From an uncultured Flavobacteriales bacterium (GTDB taxonomy: Bacteria; Bacteroidota; Bacteroidia; Flavobacteriales_G; Salibacteraceae): a stretch of DNA of 64,000 nucleotides. The notes under the pieces are model-generated. The model made no database searches. It worked only from the letters and a program-made list of their open reading frames with translations, and was not told the origin of the DNA. Made by a program: the position numbers and the translations under genes. The DNA is taken from positions 1-64,000 of the forward strand of contig CALSPD010000027.1 of assembly GCA_943788145.1 (NCBI GenBank), given 5' to 3'. Position 1 is the stretch's first letter. Each line of letters opens with the position of its first letter. This document shows positions 12,715 through 19,897 of this stretch, one piece after another.

Positions 12715-13905
12715 ATGAAGCCACTATTTACCTTTTGTTTTTTCGTTTTCTCTATTCTTTGCGTCCAAAGTCAGTCAAACTACAAAACGGATAAAGACAT
12801 TTCCGTTGGTGCCAAACAATACAAGGAATACGCCCCGTTGCTAAATGGTAAATCGGTGGGAATAGTAGGCAATCACACCACATTGATCGATTCTGCTCAC
12901 TTGGTAGATTGGCTCTTAGCGAAAGGCGTGAAGGTCAAAAAGGTTTTTGCACCAGAACATGGTTTTCGAGGAAAGGCTGATGCTGGCGAATCCGTAGATA
13001 GCGAAAAAGATGCAAAAACGGGCCTCCCCATTATTAGTCTCTATGGGTCGCATAAAAAGCCAACTGCTCAGGATTTTGAGGGAATTGACATCATCATTTT
13101 CGATATTCAAGATGTGGGCGCGCGATTCTATACCTACATCTCAACCATGACCTACGTTATGGAGGCATGCGCTGAAAATAGTATTCCGATCATCGTGCTT
13201 GATCGACCCAATCCAAATGGCTTTTACATCGATGGACCCATTTTGCAGAAGGAGTATAAATCCTTTGTGGGCATGCATCCGATGCCCATTGTACATGGAA
13301 TGACGGTGGGCGAATTGGCTCAACTTTTTAATGAAGAAGGATGGCTTGAAAATGGAGTGAAATGCGATTTAACCGTGGTTAAATGCAGGGGATATCAGCA
13401 TAGCGATATATACGTATTGCCCGTAAAGCCATCGCCAAACCTTCCAAATCAAAATGCCATTCTATTGTATCCGTCTTTGTGCTTGTTTGAAGGAACGGAT
13501 GTTTCTGTTGGTAGAGGTACAGATCATCCCTTCGAACTATTTGGACATCCGAATCTGACACAAGGATCTTATTTATTCGTCCCAAAAAGCACGGAAGGAG
13601 CTAAGAATCCTAAACATGAAGGCGTGCCATGCGTTGGCTGGGATTTAACCGAGTTTGGAGGAAAGAACATTCAACAGAAGCAACACCTCGTTATTGAATA
13701 CCTCGTAAATGCTTATCGAGAGTTTCCCGCCAAAGACAACTTTTTTCTATCCAATGGATTTTTTGAAAAGTTAGCTGGTACGGACGAGCTGCGAAGTCAA
13801 ATTGAAGCAGGCTTGACTGCCGATCAAATTCGAGCGTCTTGGCAACCTGGATTGGCGGCTTTTAATCGGACTAGGGTCAAGTACTTGCTTTATGAGGATT
13901 TTTGA
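12715..13905 (+). CDS. namZ: NamZ-like exo-beta-N-acetylmuramidase (DUF1343)
   Basis: 396 residues counted from the ATG at 12715, which gives a clean signal peptide (MKPLFTFCFFVFSILCVQSQ). An ATG 36 bp earlier would put a polar stretch in front. The DUF1343 core is clear: VGIVGNHTTLID, FAPEHGFRGKADAGE, IIFDIQDVGARFYTYISTM, LDRPNPNG, MTVGELAQLFN and FEGTDVSVGRGTDHPFE. The characterised member NamZ removes terminal MurNAc from peptidoglycan fragments, so a periplasmic muropeptide-recycling role is expected. The substrate of this copy is inferred from family only. The integron-like array starts about 135 bp downstream. Confidence 0.88.
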   Translation: MKPLFTFCFFVFSILCVQSQSNYKTDKDISVGAKQYKEYAPLLNGKSVGIVGNHTTLIDSAHLVDWLLAKGVKVKKVFAPEHGFRGKADAGESVDSEKDAKTGLPIISLYGSHKKPTAQDFEGIDIIIFDIQDVGARFYTYISTMTYVMEACAENSIPIIVLDRPNPNGFYIDGPILQKEYKSFVGMHPMPIVHGMTVGELAQLFNEEGWLENGVKCDLTVVKCRGYQHSDIYVLPVKPSPNLPNQNAILLYPSLCLFEGTDVSVGRGTDHPFELFGHPNLTQGSYLFVPKSTEGAKNPKHEGVPCVGWDLTEFGGKNIQQKQHLVIEYLVNAYREFPAKDNFFLSNGFFEKLAGTDELRSQIEAGLTADQIRASWQPGLAAFNRTRVKYLLYEDF

Positions 13906-14040
13906 GGGGCATTGATCTGTGCGGGCCAATGTGATTTAAGCTTCGTTGGTTCGTGTCTCCCTTGGAATGATATTACTGATGCAACTTGTTTGGAGAAAAA
14001 TCGATAAAATTGCTCAACGTGCTCATTTGCAGGATAAAAC

Positions 14041-14096
14041 CCAACCTCAACTAATTCGGATATATGCGATATTCGTATATATACGCGGTAGTGATA
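14041..14096 (+). repeat. Possible attC-like site at the 5' end of the array
   Basis: Weakest of the sites. GGATATATGCG (14058-14068) and CGTATATATAC (14074-14084) can pair at 9 of 11 positions around a 5-base loop. Right after them GGTAGTGATA (14087-14096) is nearly the reverse complement of CTATCACTAAC, which ends the next gene unit at 14640. CGTATATATACG is itself a perfect 12-bp palindrome, so coincidence is possible. Confidence 0.4.
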
Positions 14097-14107
14097 ATTA
14101 AAATCCG

Positions 14108-14674
14108 ATGAAACCACTCCTGAGATTAAAATCATGGCAAACCTTTATCGTATTGATATTTTCCACCATCTTAATTTTTATTGTGTCCATTTTCAACCTA
14201 TCCATTGATGATTGGTCTAGGGCTCAGACAATAGAGTTTTTTCGGATTGTTGGATTATTGATTTATACGCTTTGGCTCTTTTTTCTTGGACTTGAACTAA
14301 ATCGGAAGGACAATAACCCGTATAGATTCAACAATCTTTTACTGGCCTTTGCATCCTTTAGTTTTTTTACGGGATATGCTAGTATAAATCTTGCCGTTTT
14401 TCCGGCCTTTGAAACTTTGCCTTTTTCTATTCGGATTTTAAGTATGCCCTTGACATTTTTTGGACTCATATTCCTATTTTACAATATTCCAATGTCTCTG
14501 AAATCAATAGAATTGGACAGAAAAGTCAAATACTCTGAATGTTTGTTTGACGTACTTCTACTCTTCTCTAGTGTTATTGGAATAGGAATTTGGTGGCTTC
14601 AGCCAAGAATGAATAAAATTGAAAAAAAACTATCACTAACAAAACCTAAGAAAACATGTGGAGAAACGAACTGA
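14108..14674 (+). CDS. Small multi-pass membrane protein, cassette gene 1
   Basis: 188-residue protein not recognised as a named family. Hydropathy suggests five membrane segments, at about 12-32, 45-63, 75-97, 107-127 and 142-165, with a short basic C-terminal tail (RMNKIEKKLSLTKPKKTCGETN split by eye, no domain). The stop codon lies inside the following attC-like site, so the last dozen residues are encoded by the recombination-site repeat, a common trait of integron cassettes. It has no operon partner. The AT-rich sequence and high Ile/Phe/Lys content differ from the flanking NamZ and aminotransferase genes and fit horizontal acquisition. Confidence 0.65.
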   Translation: MKPLLRLKSWQTFIVLIFSTILIFIVSIFNLSIDDWSRAQTIEFFRIVGLLIYTLWLFFLGLELNRKDNNPYRFNNLLLAFASFSFFTGYASINLAVFPAFETLPFSIRILSMPLTFFGLIFLFYNIPMSLKSIELDRKVKYSECLFDVLLLFSSVIGIGIWWLQPRMNKIEKKLSLTKPKKTCGETN

Positions 14675-14764
14675 AAGTAAGCTTAGAACTTTGTAGTTTA
14701 GTTCGTCACGGGCGGACAGAAACGCACTTCGAAAACCCCACGTTTCTTAGCTAAATCGTTGGGC
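14634..14764 (+). repeat. attC-like site 1
   Basis: R'' CACTAAC ends at 14640. L'' TAAGAAAACATGTGG (14647-14661) pairs with L' CCCCACGTTTCTTA (14736-14749), leaving one extra unpaired A on one arm. CTAAATC then leads to R' GTTGGGC (14758-14764), an exact GTTRRRY match. It is about 75-80% identical by eye to site 2. Confidence 0.7.
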
Positions 14765-14779
14765 TTCATTTAAAATAAA

Positions 14780-15484
14780 ATGAGAATTCTTGCCACCTTA
14801 CTTCTACTTGGACTGACATTAACTTTCTGCACCCAGCCAGAAGTTACCACTGAAGACTCAGAACTAACACACAAGAACCTCCAAAGAATACTGAAACATA
14901 CATATTGGAAGTTTGCTTGGGAAAAAGCCATAGATCCCGAAAGGACTGGACATTACGAAGTTAAAGTTGCTAAACTTCAAAAATTGACAGAAGAGTTTAT
15001 TGCTTCAAAAGCTCAGTCAACCAATGAATTCAATGAACGCAAGCAAGAACTGATCGACTACATCAATTCACTTTATTCCAACAGACTTCCCCATTCAGTA
15101 CAGAAAGCTTCTGACGTGACCTATTTAGTTGATACACTGAACCACGAATCTGAATTGCAACTAGTTACAAGTAACAGCTATACCGCTGCAATTTTGACAA
15201 CAATAAACTTGATGCAAGAAAGTTCCTTTGATGCGTACTATTTTGACACGACCTATTTCTACCAGCGGGAAGTACAACTTAATGGAAATAAGGTAATTCA
15301 ACTTCTTCCAGTACCTATTAGCAACACTCAATATTCAAAACTCATTCTTGGAAACGATACAATGTACTTAGCACAAGACAGTATCTTTCTTGACGAGGAA
15401 CAAGTCAAACAATTCAAGACCTTCAAATATCACAAGCACAGTAAAGGTGGTAATATGAAGTACATTAAAGGAGAAATAAAATAA
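14780..15484 (+). CDS. Putative lipoprotein, cassette gene 2
   Basis: 234 residues with an N-terminal lipoprotein signal: hydrophobic MRILATLLLLGLTLTFC with the lipidated Cys at residue 17, then a Thr/Glu-rich linker. The body is mixed alpha/beta. A charged helical stretch (about 40-95) is followed by a beta-rich part with repeated Thr/Tyr (about 110-200). No family is recognised. The gene starts 15 bp after attC-like site 1 and ends 8 bp before site 2, so it fills its cassette completely. Probable location is the periplasmic face of a membrane. Function unknown. Confidence 0.65.
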   Translation: MRILATLLLLGLTLTFCTQPEVTTEDSELTHKNLQRILKHTYWKFAWEKAIDPERTGHYEVKVAKLQKLTEEFIASKAQSTNEFNERKQELIDYINSLYSNRLPHSVQKASDVTYLVDTLNHESELQLVTSNSYTAAILTTINLMQESSFDAYYFDTTYFYQREVQLNGNKVIQLLPVPISNTQYSKLILGNDTMYLAQDSIFLDEEQVKQFKTFKYHKHSKGGNMKYIKGEIK

Positions 15485-15492
15485 AAAACGAA

Positions 15493-15622
15493 GCCCACAA
15501 AACCAAAGAAAACATGGGGAGAAACGTACTGAAAGCAAGCATAGAACTTCGTAGTTTAGTTTGTCAAGGGCGGACAGAAATGTACTTCGAAATCCCCACG
15601 TTTCTTAGCTAAATCGTTGGGG
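15493..15622 (+). repeat. attC-like site 2
   Basis: R'' GCCCACAA (15493-15500). L'' AAAGAAAACATGGGGA (15505-15520) pairs with L' TCCCCACGTTTCTT (15593-15606) with one bulged A. R' is GTTGGGG (15616-15622). The end of the preceding unit (GAAGCCCA) is the reverse complement of its beginning (TGGGCTTC, from 14760). Homologous along its length to site 1. Confidence 0.7.
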
Positions 15623-15640
15623 CCAATTTGAAAAAAACGA

Positions 15641-16390
15641 ATGACAATCCAAGAAATATTAAGCAAAACAGAACACAGACCATGGGAAATTCCGACTGAC
15701 AGTTGGAAATTCTATCAAGAGTGGAATAAAGCAATATTTCTTCATTATCAAGTAGACCTGACCGAACTAAAAAAGTTTGTTCCCAAAGAATTGGTAATTG
15801 ACCTTTTTGATGGTAAACCGTGGATTTCAATCGTTGCCTTTACAATGGAAAAGATAAGACCGAAAAACCTACCTTCTTTTCCACCAATATCGGATTTTGA
15901 TGAAATAAATATTCGGACTTATGTTAAATCGACTAACAAGACCGGAGTTTATTTTTTGAGCATTGAGGGAGGAAAAAACCTGTCCTGTAAAGTCGCAAAG
16001 GGAGTTTCGGAACTTCCGTATCGATTTTCAGAAATTAAGCGGACCGACAATAAATATCAATCCAAAAATTCGGAATTTAACGACAGGCTTGACATTGAAT
16101 TTACGATAGGAAAGGAACTGAAAGAAAAAACGGAACTGGACAAATGGCTAACTGAAAGATATGCTCTTTTCCAAGATTCGAGCCAATCAATCAACGAATT
16201 TGACATCCATCATTTGGAATGGCCAATTAATCAAATTGACGTGCAAAAACTGGATTTCAGCTATCCGAGATTTGAAAATTTAATAACTAAAGAGCCAAGT
16301 AAAATCCATTACTCGAAAGGAGTAAAGGTGTTGGCTTGGGGGAAAATAAAAAAGAAAAAAACTAGCTACAACAAAACCTATACGCAATAG
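15641..16390 (+). CDS. DUF2071 (YqjF-like) protein, cassette gene 3
   Basis: 249-residue DUF2071 protein. Characteristic parts are the N-terminal HRPWEIPTDSWKFYQEWNK, HYQVDLTELKKFVPKELVID, FDGKPWISIVAFTMEKIRP, the INIRTYVK strand, GVYFLSIEGGKNLSCKVAKG and a C-terminal RYALFQDS...HHLEWP region. The family is acetoacetate-decarboxylase-like in fold but its biochemical role is unknown. The protein is soluble with no signal peptide. The last nine residues and the stop lie in attC-like site 3. It is a single gene between two recombination-site repeats, with no operon partner. DUF2071 genes are plausible mobile cassette cargo. Confidence 0.85.
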   Translation: MTIQEILSKTEHRPWEIPTDSWKFYQEWNKAIFLHYQVDLTELKKFVPKELVIDLFDGKPWISIVAFTMEKIRPKNLPSFPPISDFDEINIRTYVKSTNKTGVYFLSIEGGKNLSCKVAKGVSELPYRFSEIKRTDNKYQSKNSEFNDRLDIEFTIGKELKEKTELDKWLTERYALFQDSSQSINEFDIHHLEWPINQIDVQKLDFSYPRFENLITKEPSKIHYSKGVKVLAWGKIKKKKTSYNKTYTQ

Positions 16391-16434
16391 CGCCCTGCGG
16401 GACGCTACTGCGCATAGCTAAACCTCTAGCTGCA
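16367..16434 (+). repeat. attC-like site 3 (compact)
   Basis: The most compact and most convincing stem. CTATACGCAATAGCG (16378-16392) pairs with CGCTACTGCGCATAG (16403-16417), and the loop CCCTGCGGGA adds a CCC/GGG extension. The two mismatches are A-C on the top strand but T-G wobbles on the bottom strand, the strand that integron integrases fold and use. R'' is TACAAC (16367-16372); R' around 16425-16434 is degenerate. Confidence 0.7.
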
Positions 16435-16444
16435 AGTAAAATCG

Positions 16445-16945
16445 ATGACCAGAGAAATAAAATATCGGACGAACGGAGCTGTAGGGGCATTGCTTGATGA
16501 ATACGAAAAAGCCATATATGAACTAACCTTAACAATTGACGGACTAGATGAGAAGGGATTGGTATTTGTGGTTGATTCTGAAACAAAAGATGAAGACTGT
16601 AAATCAATTCAAACCTTATTGACTCACATAGTTCAAAGTGGTTTCACTTACGTTGTTGAAATAAGAAAGTGGCTTGGAGAAGAAATTAATTATCGTGACA
16701 AAGTGACTTTAAACAGCGTTCAAGAATACAAATCTGAGTTATCCGATATGTTCAATTTTACTGAAAGTCTCTTTATTGACCACCCAGATATTAACTTAAC
16801 CGAACTTGACTTTAGCAAGAAGATTAAAGTTAAATGGGGGCAGACTTTTGATATTGAACAATTAATGCAACACGCAATAGTTCATATATTAAGGCACAGA
16901 CGACAAATTGAAAAGTTTAAATTGAAATTAATAACCAGCAGCTGA
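16445..16945 (+). CDS. DinB-family protein, cassette gene 4
   Basis: 166-residue four-helix DinB/YfiT-type protein. The predicted metal-binding histidines are His in LLTHIVQSGF (helix 2) and the pair in MQHAIVHILRHRRQIEKFK near the C-terminus, the usual DinB signature. Relatives include bacillithiol- or mycothiol-dependent transferases and many uncharacterised proteins, so the reaction is unknown. The protein is cytoplasmic with no signal peptide. The TGA stop sits inside the R'' arm of attC-like site 4. DinB-like genes recur in cassette arrays and other mobile DNA, which fits this setting. Confidence 0.82.
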   Translation: MTREIKYRTNGAVGALLDEYEKAIYELTLTIDGLDEKGLVFVVDSETKDEDCKSIQTLLTHIVQSGFTYVVEIRKWLGEEINYRDKVTLNSVQEYKSELSDMFNFTESLFIDHPDINLTELDFSKKIKVKWGQTFDIEQLMQHAIVHILRHRRQIEKFKLKLITSS

Positions 16946-17131
16946 AACGGTATATAGCAAATGGGGCGTCAGTGGTTTAGACAAGTTCAGTGCTATTTAC
17001 CAACACCGCCAAATCGTTGATTTGGCTTTTAAGAATGAATAAATTAAAAACAAAATACAACGCTTTGGCTCAGTGCAAACTCGAAAGTTTATCGCTTTCT
17101 ACTGCCCTATTTGCCATATTAACCGTTGTGT
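16938..17131 (+). repeat. attC-like site 4 (long)
   Basis: L'' ATATAGCAAATGGGGC (16952-16967) pairs with L' GCCCTATTTGCCATAT (17104-17119), 14 of 16 positions. R'' ends GCAGCTGAAAC (16938-16948); R' is GTTGTGT (17125-17131). The GCAGCT in R'' matches the reverse complement of the start of the same unit (AGCTGC at 16428). The loop is unusually long, about 136 bp. Confidence 0.62.
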
Positions 17132-17141
17132 GTAATTTAAA

Positions 17142-17642
17142 ATGAAGAACTATTCGCCTCCAATTCAAGATCGTACACTAGATGAACTTATGACAATTGT
17201 TTATTCTCAAGAAGGAGACTGGCAAGACGATGCTAAAATCCAAGCTAAAACTGAATTAGAAAAGCGAGGTATTGAACAAGAAAAACAAAGTGAGCTTCTT
17301 GAAAAGAACAGACAACGGCAACTAAAACTCCAAAAGAGTTATGAGGAACAACTTGAGAGAAATGCCATTATTCCTTACAGCCGTAGTGATATGTTAATCA
17401 TTTTTCTCAAGGCACCATTCATAATAGTAGGACGTTGGTCGTATCAGCTTTCTATTCCTGAATTGAGAAGAGAAAACTTCCAGATTAAAACTCGTCAAAG
17501 ACTGATACTGCTAATCACAGGGACTTTATTCTGGATTTTATTCATTTATGGTAGCTATAAATGGTCGGAATACAATAGACTGCAGGAAATTGAGAACGCT
17601 GACATCTCTGATTGGGAGGAGAACAGAATAATAGATGAATAA
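17142..17642 (+). CDS. Small membrane-anchored protein, cassette gene 5
   Basis: 166 residues, family not recognised. The N-terminal 90 residues are charged and helical, with a coiled-coil-like Glu/Lys/Gln stretch (about 42-80: EKRGIEQEKQSELLEKNRQ and onward). A possible membrane-associated segment (about 88-105) and one clear TM (about 128-148, LILLITGTLFWILFIYGSY) follow, then an acidic tail. It starts 10 bp after attC-like site 4 and ends 8 bp before site 5. Its flanks, GTTGTGTGTAATTT and AAATTACACACAAC, are perfect reverse complements, making this the best-defined excisable unit of the array. Confidence 0.65.
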   Translation: MKNYSPPIQDRTLDELMTIVYSQEGDWQDDAKIQAKTELEKRGIEQEKQSELLEKNRQRQLKLQKSYEEQLERNAIIPYSRSDMLIIFLKAPFIIVGRWSYQLSIPELRRENFQIKTRQRLILLITGTLFWILFIYGSYKWSEYNRLQEIENADISDWEENRIIDE

Positions 17643-17650
17643 AAAAATTA

Positions 17651-17804
17651 CACACAACAAAGGTAACTGACCCCGAATCAAGTTCTGGACAGGTTTAACA
17701 ACCCTCCATTTCATCCAAAAACCACCTCAAATAAGCCTCCCGATAGCTATCGGGATAAGAGGCTTTATTTTTTAGCGTTGGTCAGTTTTCCTAAATAGTG
17801 AAGG
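17651..17804 (+). repeat. attC-like site 5, probably degenerate, at the 3' end of the array
   Basis: R'' CACACAAC (17651-17658). L'' AGGTAACTGACC (17661-17672) pairs with L' GGTCAGTTTTCCT (17780-17792). The R' position reads GTGAAGG (17798-17804), a poor match to GTTRRRY. The loop contains a separate terminator-like hairpin. Confidence 0.5.
17733..17772 (+). terminator. Hairpin terminator inside the last attC-like site
   Basis: Outer stem AAGCCTC (17733-17739) and GAGGCTT (17759-17765) encloses the perfect 16-bp palindrome CCCGATAGCTATCGGG (17739-17754), followed by TATTTTTT. It would stop plus-strand transcripts leaving the array. Confidence 0.65.
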
Positions 17805-17983
17805 TCTGATATGGGCTTAAAATCAGTCCTATTACGGCAATAAATGCGTTGGAGCATCATCGCGTTATGGCGGTTCAAATCTTATCAAACAGGATTGGCC
17901 GCCTTTAGCCGATTGAGAGCTAAATAATTGCTCTACCCAGATTTTCGGTAATCATGCGATAAGGATTTAATCTCAAGAGGAGT
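17805..17983. other. Non-coding stretch between array and aminotransferase gene
   Basis: With the attC-like site before it, this completes a 341-bp gene-free gap. I see no open frame, promoter box or hairpin of note in these 179 bases. Confidence 0.5.
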
Positions 17984-19213
17984 CTAAACCTTCGCAATAA
18001 AAACACTGCTTTGCTCTTCCAACGATCGGGGATAAGCATCTAAGGCTTGTCTTAACACTTCGATGGCCAATTCTAACTGCGGTTTTTCCAACACATATGC
18101 CAGTCGGACTTCGCGAATACCAAGTCCTTTCGAGGCGTAAAAGCCTTCAGCAGGAGCCATCATAAGCGTGTTTCCATTGTATTCAAAATTGTCCAAAATC
18201 CATTGGCAAAACTTTTCAGCATTGTCCACAGGAAGTTCGGCCATAGCATAAAAGGCGCCTCCTGGCATAGGGCAGGTTACACCTTCAATGCTATTCAATC
18301 CATTTACGAGGGTATTCCTGCGCTCAACGTATTCTTCTATAACATCGTTGAAATAACTTTCGGGTGTGGCTAAAGCGGCTTCGCCAGCAATTTGACCAAT
18401 GGTGGGCGGGCTCAGTCGAGCTTGAGCAAACTTCATGGCCGTGCTCATCACTTCCTTGTTTCTCGAAACAAGAGCACCAACTCGTGCTCCGCACATACTG
18501 TAGCGTTTCGAAACAGAGTCAACTACAATGGCGTGGTCATCCATGCCTTCTAAACTTAAAATAGAATGGTGCTCGCGACCATCGTAGCAAAATTCGCGAT
18601 AGACTTCATCGGCCAATAAGAAAAGGTCGTGCTTCAAACAGATTTTCTTTAGCGTTTCTAGTTCGGCTCGCGTATATAAATAGCCCGTTGGGTTTCCTGG
18701 ATTACAGATGATGATACCACGCGTTCGGTCGGTAATTAATTCTTCAAAATCCTCAACAGGTGGCAAGGCATATTTATCCTTTAAATAAGTAGTAACGGGC
18801 CGTAAAATGACTTGAGACTCTAATGCAAACGCATTGTAATTGGCGTAAAATGGTTCGGGAACAATGATTTCATCATCTTGATTGAAGCAAGTCATCATGG
18901 CAAACATGATAGCCTCAGAACCTCCATTTGTGACGATTATTTGATTGTGGTCAACGTCAATGCCGTTGGCTTTATAATAGTTGGTTAAACCCTTTCTATA
19001 GGAAAGGAAACCTGCGCTATGACTGTACTCAATAACCTTTTGGTCAAACGATTTGATGGCGTTGAGCGCCACTTCAGGCGTTTCAATGTCCGGTTGTCCG
19101 ATGTTGAGGTGAATTACATTTTTTCCAGCTTCGATCGCTCGTTCGGCATAGGGGACAAGCTTGCGAATTGGAGATTCGGGCATCGCGTAACCCTTCTTAG
19201 ATATAAACGGCAT
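17984..19213 (-). CDS. Class I/II aminotransferase, aspartate-type
   Basis: 409-residue fold-type I PLP enzyme. Substrate-binding NIGQPDIETPE is near 38-48, NGGSEAIMFAMM at the cofactor site, and CNPGNPTGYLYTRAELE near 173-189. DEVYREFCYDG carries the Asp that bonds the pyridine nitrogen. SVSKRYSMCGARVG contains the Schiff-base Lys236. LAYVLEK holds the C-terminal Arg region. The sequence resembles the aspartate/alanine-type subgroup, but donor specificity cannot be fixed by eye. It transfers an amino group from an amino acid to 2-oxoglutarate. It is a single gene on the minus strand; its 3' side faces the cassette array. Confidence 0.88.
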   Translation of the reverse strand: MPFISKKGYAMPESPIRKLVPYAERAIEAGKNVIHLNIGQPDIETPEVALNAIKSFDQKVIEYSHSAGFLSYRKGLTNYYKANGIDVDHNQIIVTNGGSEAIMFAMMTCFNQDDEIIVPEPFYANYNAFALESQVILRPVTTYLKDKYALPPVEDFEELITDRTRGIIICNPGNPTGYLYTRAELETLKKICLKHDLFLLADEVYREFCYDGREHHSILSLEGMDDHAIVVDSVSKRYSMCGARVGALVSRNKEVMSTAMKFAQARLSPPTIGQIAGEAALATPESYFNDVIEEYVERRNTLVNGLNSIEGVTCPMPGGAFYAMAELPVDNAEKFCQWILDNFEYNGNTLMMAPAEGFYASKGLGIREVRLAYVLEKPQLELAIEVLRQALDAYPRSLEEQSSVFIAKV

Positions 19214-19279
19214 AATGTCAAAATTTGAATCACTCTGAACGAGTTTCTAAATATAAAATCAATGGGGCAAAAAGCACAT

Positions 19280-19314
19280 AAAAAAAACCCAATGGTAAAA
19301 TTAACCATTGGGTT
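19280..19314 (-). terminator. Terminator of the DUF1573 gene
   Basis: On the minus strand, AACCCAATGGT (19314-19304) and ACCATTGGGTT (19296-19286) form a perfect 11-bp stem with a 7-base loop, followed by a run of eight T. A textbook intrinsic terminator. Confidence 0.85.
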
Positions 19315-19340
19315 CAAATTGAATTCCTCGAAAAAGAGTC

Positions 19341-19796
19341 TTAGTTAGCAGATGGTGCCATGGTTGGCTCTGCCGCTGGCATGGCAGAATCATCCGTTTT
19401 CGGAGCTGCATCGATGTTGCCTTTTATACGAATCACCTTAGAAGGTGAATTTGCTGCATTTGAAGTGATCGTTACCGATTTGTTTATTGGGCCGATTCGC
19501 TTGCTGTCATACTTTACTCGAATCACATTTGATTCTCCTGGTGCGATTGGTTCGCGTGGCCATTCTGGTACTGTACATCCGCATGATCCTTTTGCATTAG
19601 CAATAATCAAAGGCTCGGTACCGGTGTTTGTGAATTTGAATTCGGTGCTAGCATCACCGTGCTGTTTCATTTTTCCAAAGTCGTGTGTCTCTTTTTCAAA
19701 TGTAATTTCAGCTTTACTTTTTGGGGCAGCATCTTGAGCAAATACTCCCATCGTCATCATCATCAGCGCTCCAAGAGCTACAATTAATTTTTTCAT
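19341..19796 (-). CDS. DUF1573 secreted protein A
   Basis: 151 residues. The signal peptide (MKKLIVALGALMMMTMGVFAQ) is followed by one DUF1573 Ig-like domain (about 28-130) with the family marks THDFGKMKQHGDASTEFKFTN, ANAKGSCGCTVPEWPREPI (the conserved SCGC) and KSVTITSNA. The C-terminus is an Ala/Pro/Met/Ser-rich tail. It is exported to the periplasm or surface. DUF1573 proteins are abundant in Bacteroidota and their role is unclear. It ends at a strong terminator, and a TAAATTTG box lies 24 bp upstream, so it has its own transcript. It is paralogous to the next gene. Confidence 0.9.
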   Translation of the reverse strand: MKKLIVALGALMMMTMGVFAQDAAPKSKAEITFEKETHDFGKMKQHGDASTEFKFTNTGTEPLIIANAKGSCGCTVPEWPREPIAPGESNVIRVKYDSKRIGPINKSVTITSNAANSPSKVIRIKGNIDAAPKTDDSAMPAAEPTMAPSAN

Positions 19797-19819
19797 GGTT
19801 TCGGTTTTTTTATCGTGTT

Positions 19820-19827
19820 CAAATTTA
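19820..19827 (-). promoter_or_regulatory. -7 box of DUF1573 gene A
   Basis: TAAATTTG on the minus strand (19827-19820), matching TAnnTTTG, 24 bp before the ATG at 19796. No convincing -33 element was found. Confidence 0.45.
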
Positions 19828-19897
19828 CTTGGTGAGCTTGGGTGGTCTGTGCGTTTAACACAACATTAAGAATTGAATATGGACAATGCTCCAGTTT

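Larger units (their letters stand above)
14041..17804 (+). mobile_element. Integron-like cassette array without integrase (CALIN-type)
   Basis: Five short single-gene units, all on the plus strand, each separated from the next by an imperfect inverted repeat of roughly 60-190 bp with attC layout (R''-spacer-L''-loop-L'-spacer-R'). In four of the five units the sequence at the start of the unit is the reverse complement of the sequence at its end, fully or partly, as expected if each unit were excised as a circle that rebuilds its own attC. The clearest is the last unit, which starts GTTGTGTGTAATTT (17125) and ends AAATTACACACAAC (17645). Products (DinB, DUF2071, small membrane and lipoproteins) are typical cassette cargo. 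No tyrosine recombinase is in the window. Confidence 0.72.

Noticed and set aside
13890-14135. 81-codon minus-strand open frame between the NamZ gene and the first cassette gene
   Set aside because: It overlaps the ends of both flanking genes, has no ribosome-binding site or recognisable domain, and covers the attC-like site. It could be a relic of an inverted cassette, but I cannot support it.
16982-17103. Short gene or RNA within the long loop of attC-like site 4
   Set aside because: The segment has no open frame with a start site and no stable independent structure by eye; long loops occur in some attC sites.
17739-17754. Perfect 16-bp palindrome CCCGATAGCTATCGGG as an operator or attachment core
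   Set aside because: It forms the tip of a terminator-like hairpin followed by T residues, which explains it sufficiently.
14041-17804. Direct repeats in the cassette region as a CRISPR array
   Set aside because: Repeats are about 130 bp, only two are homologous, and they are separated by whole genes, not uniform 30-40 bp spacers.
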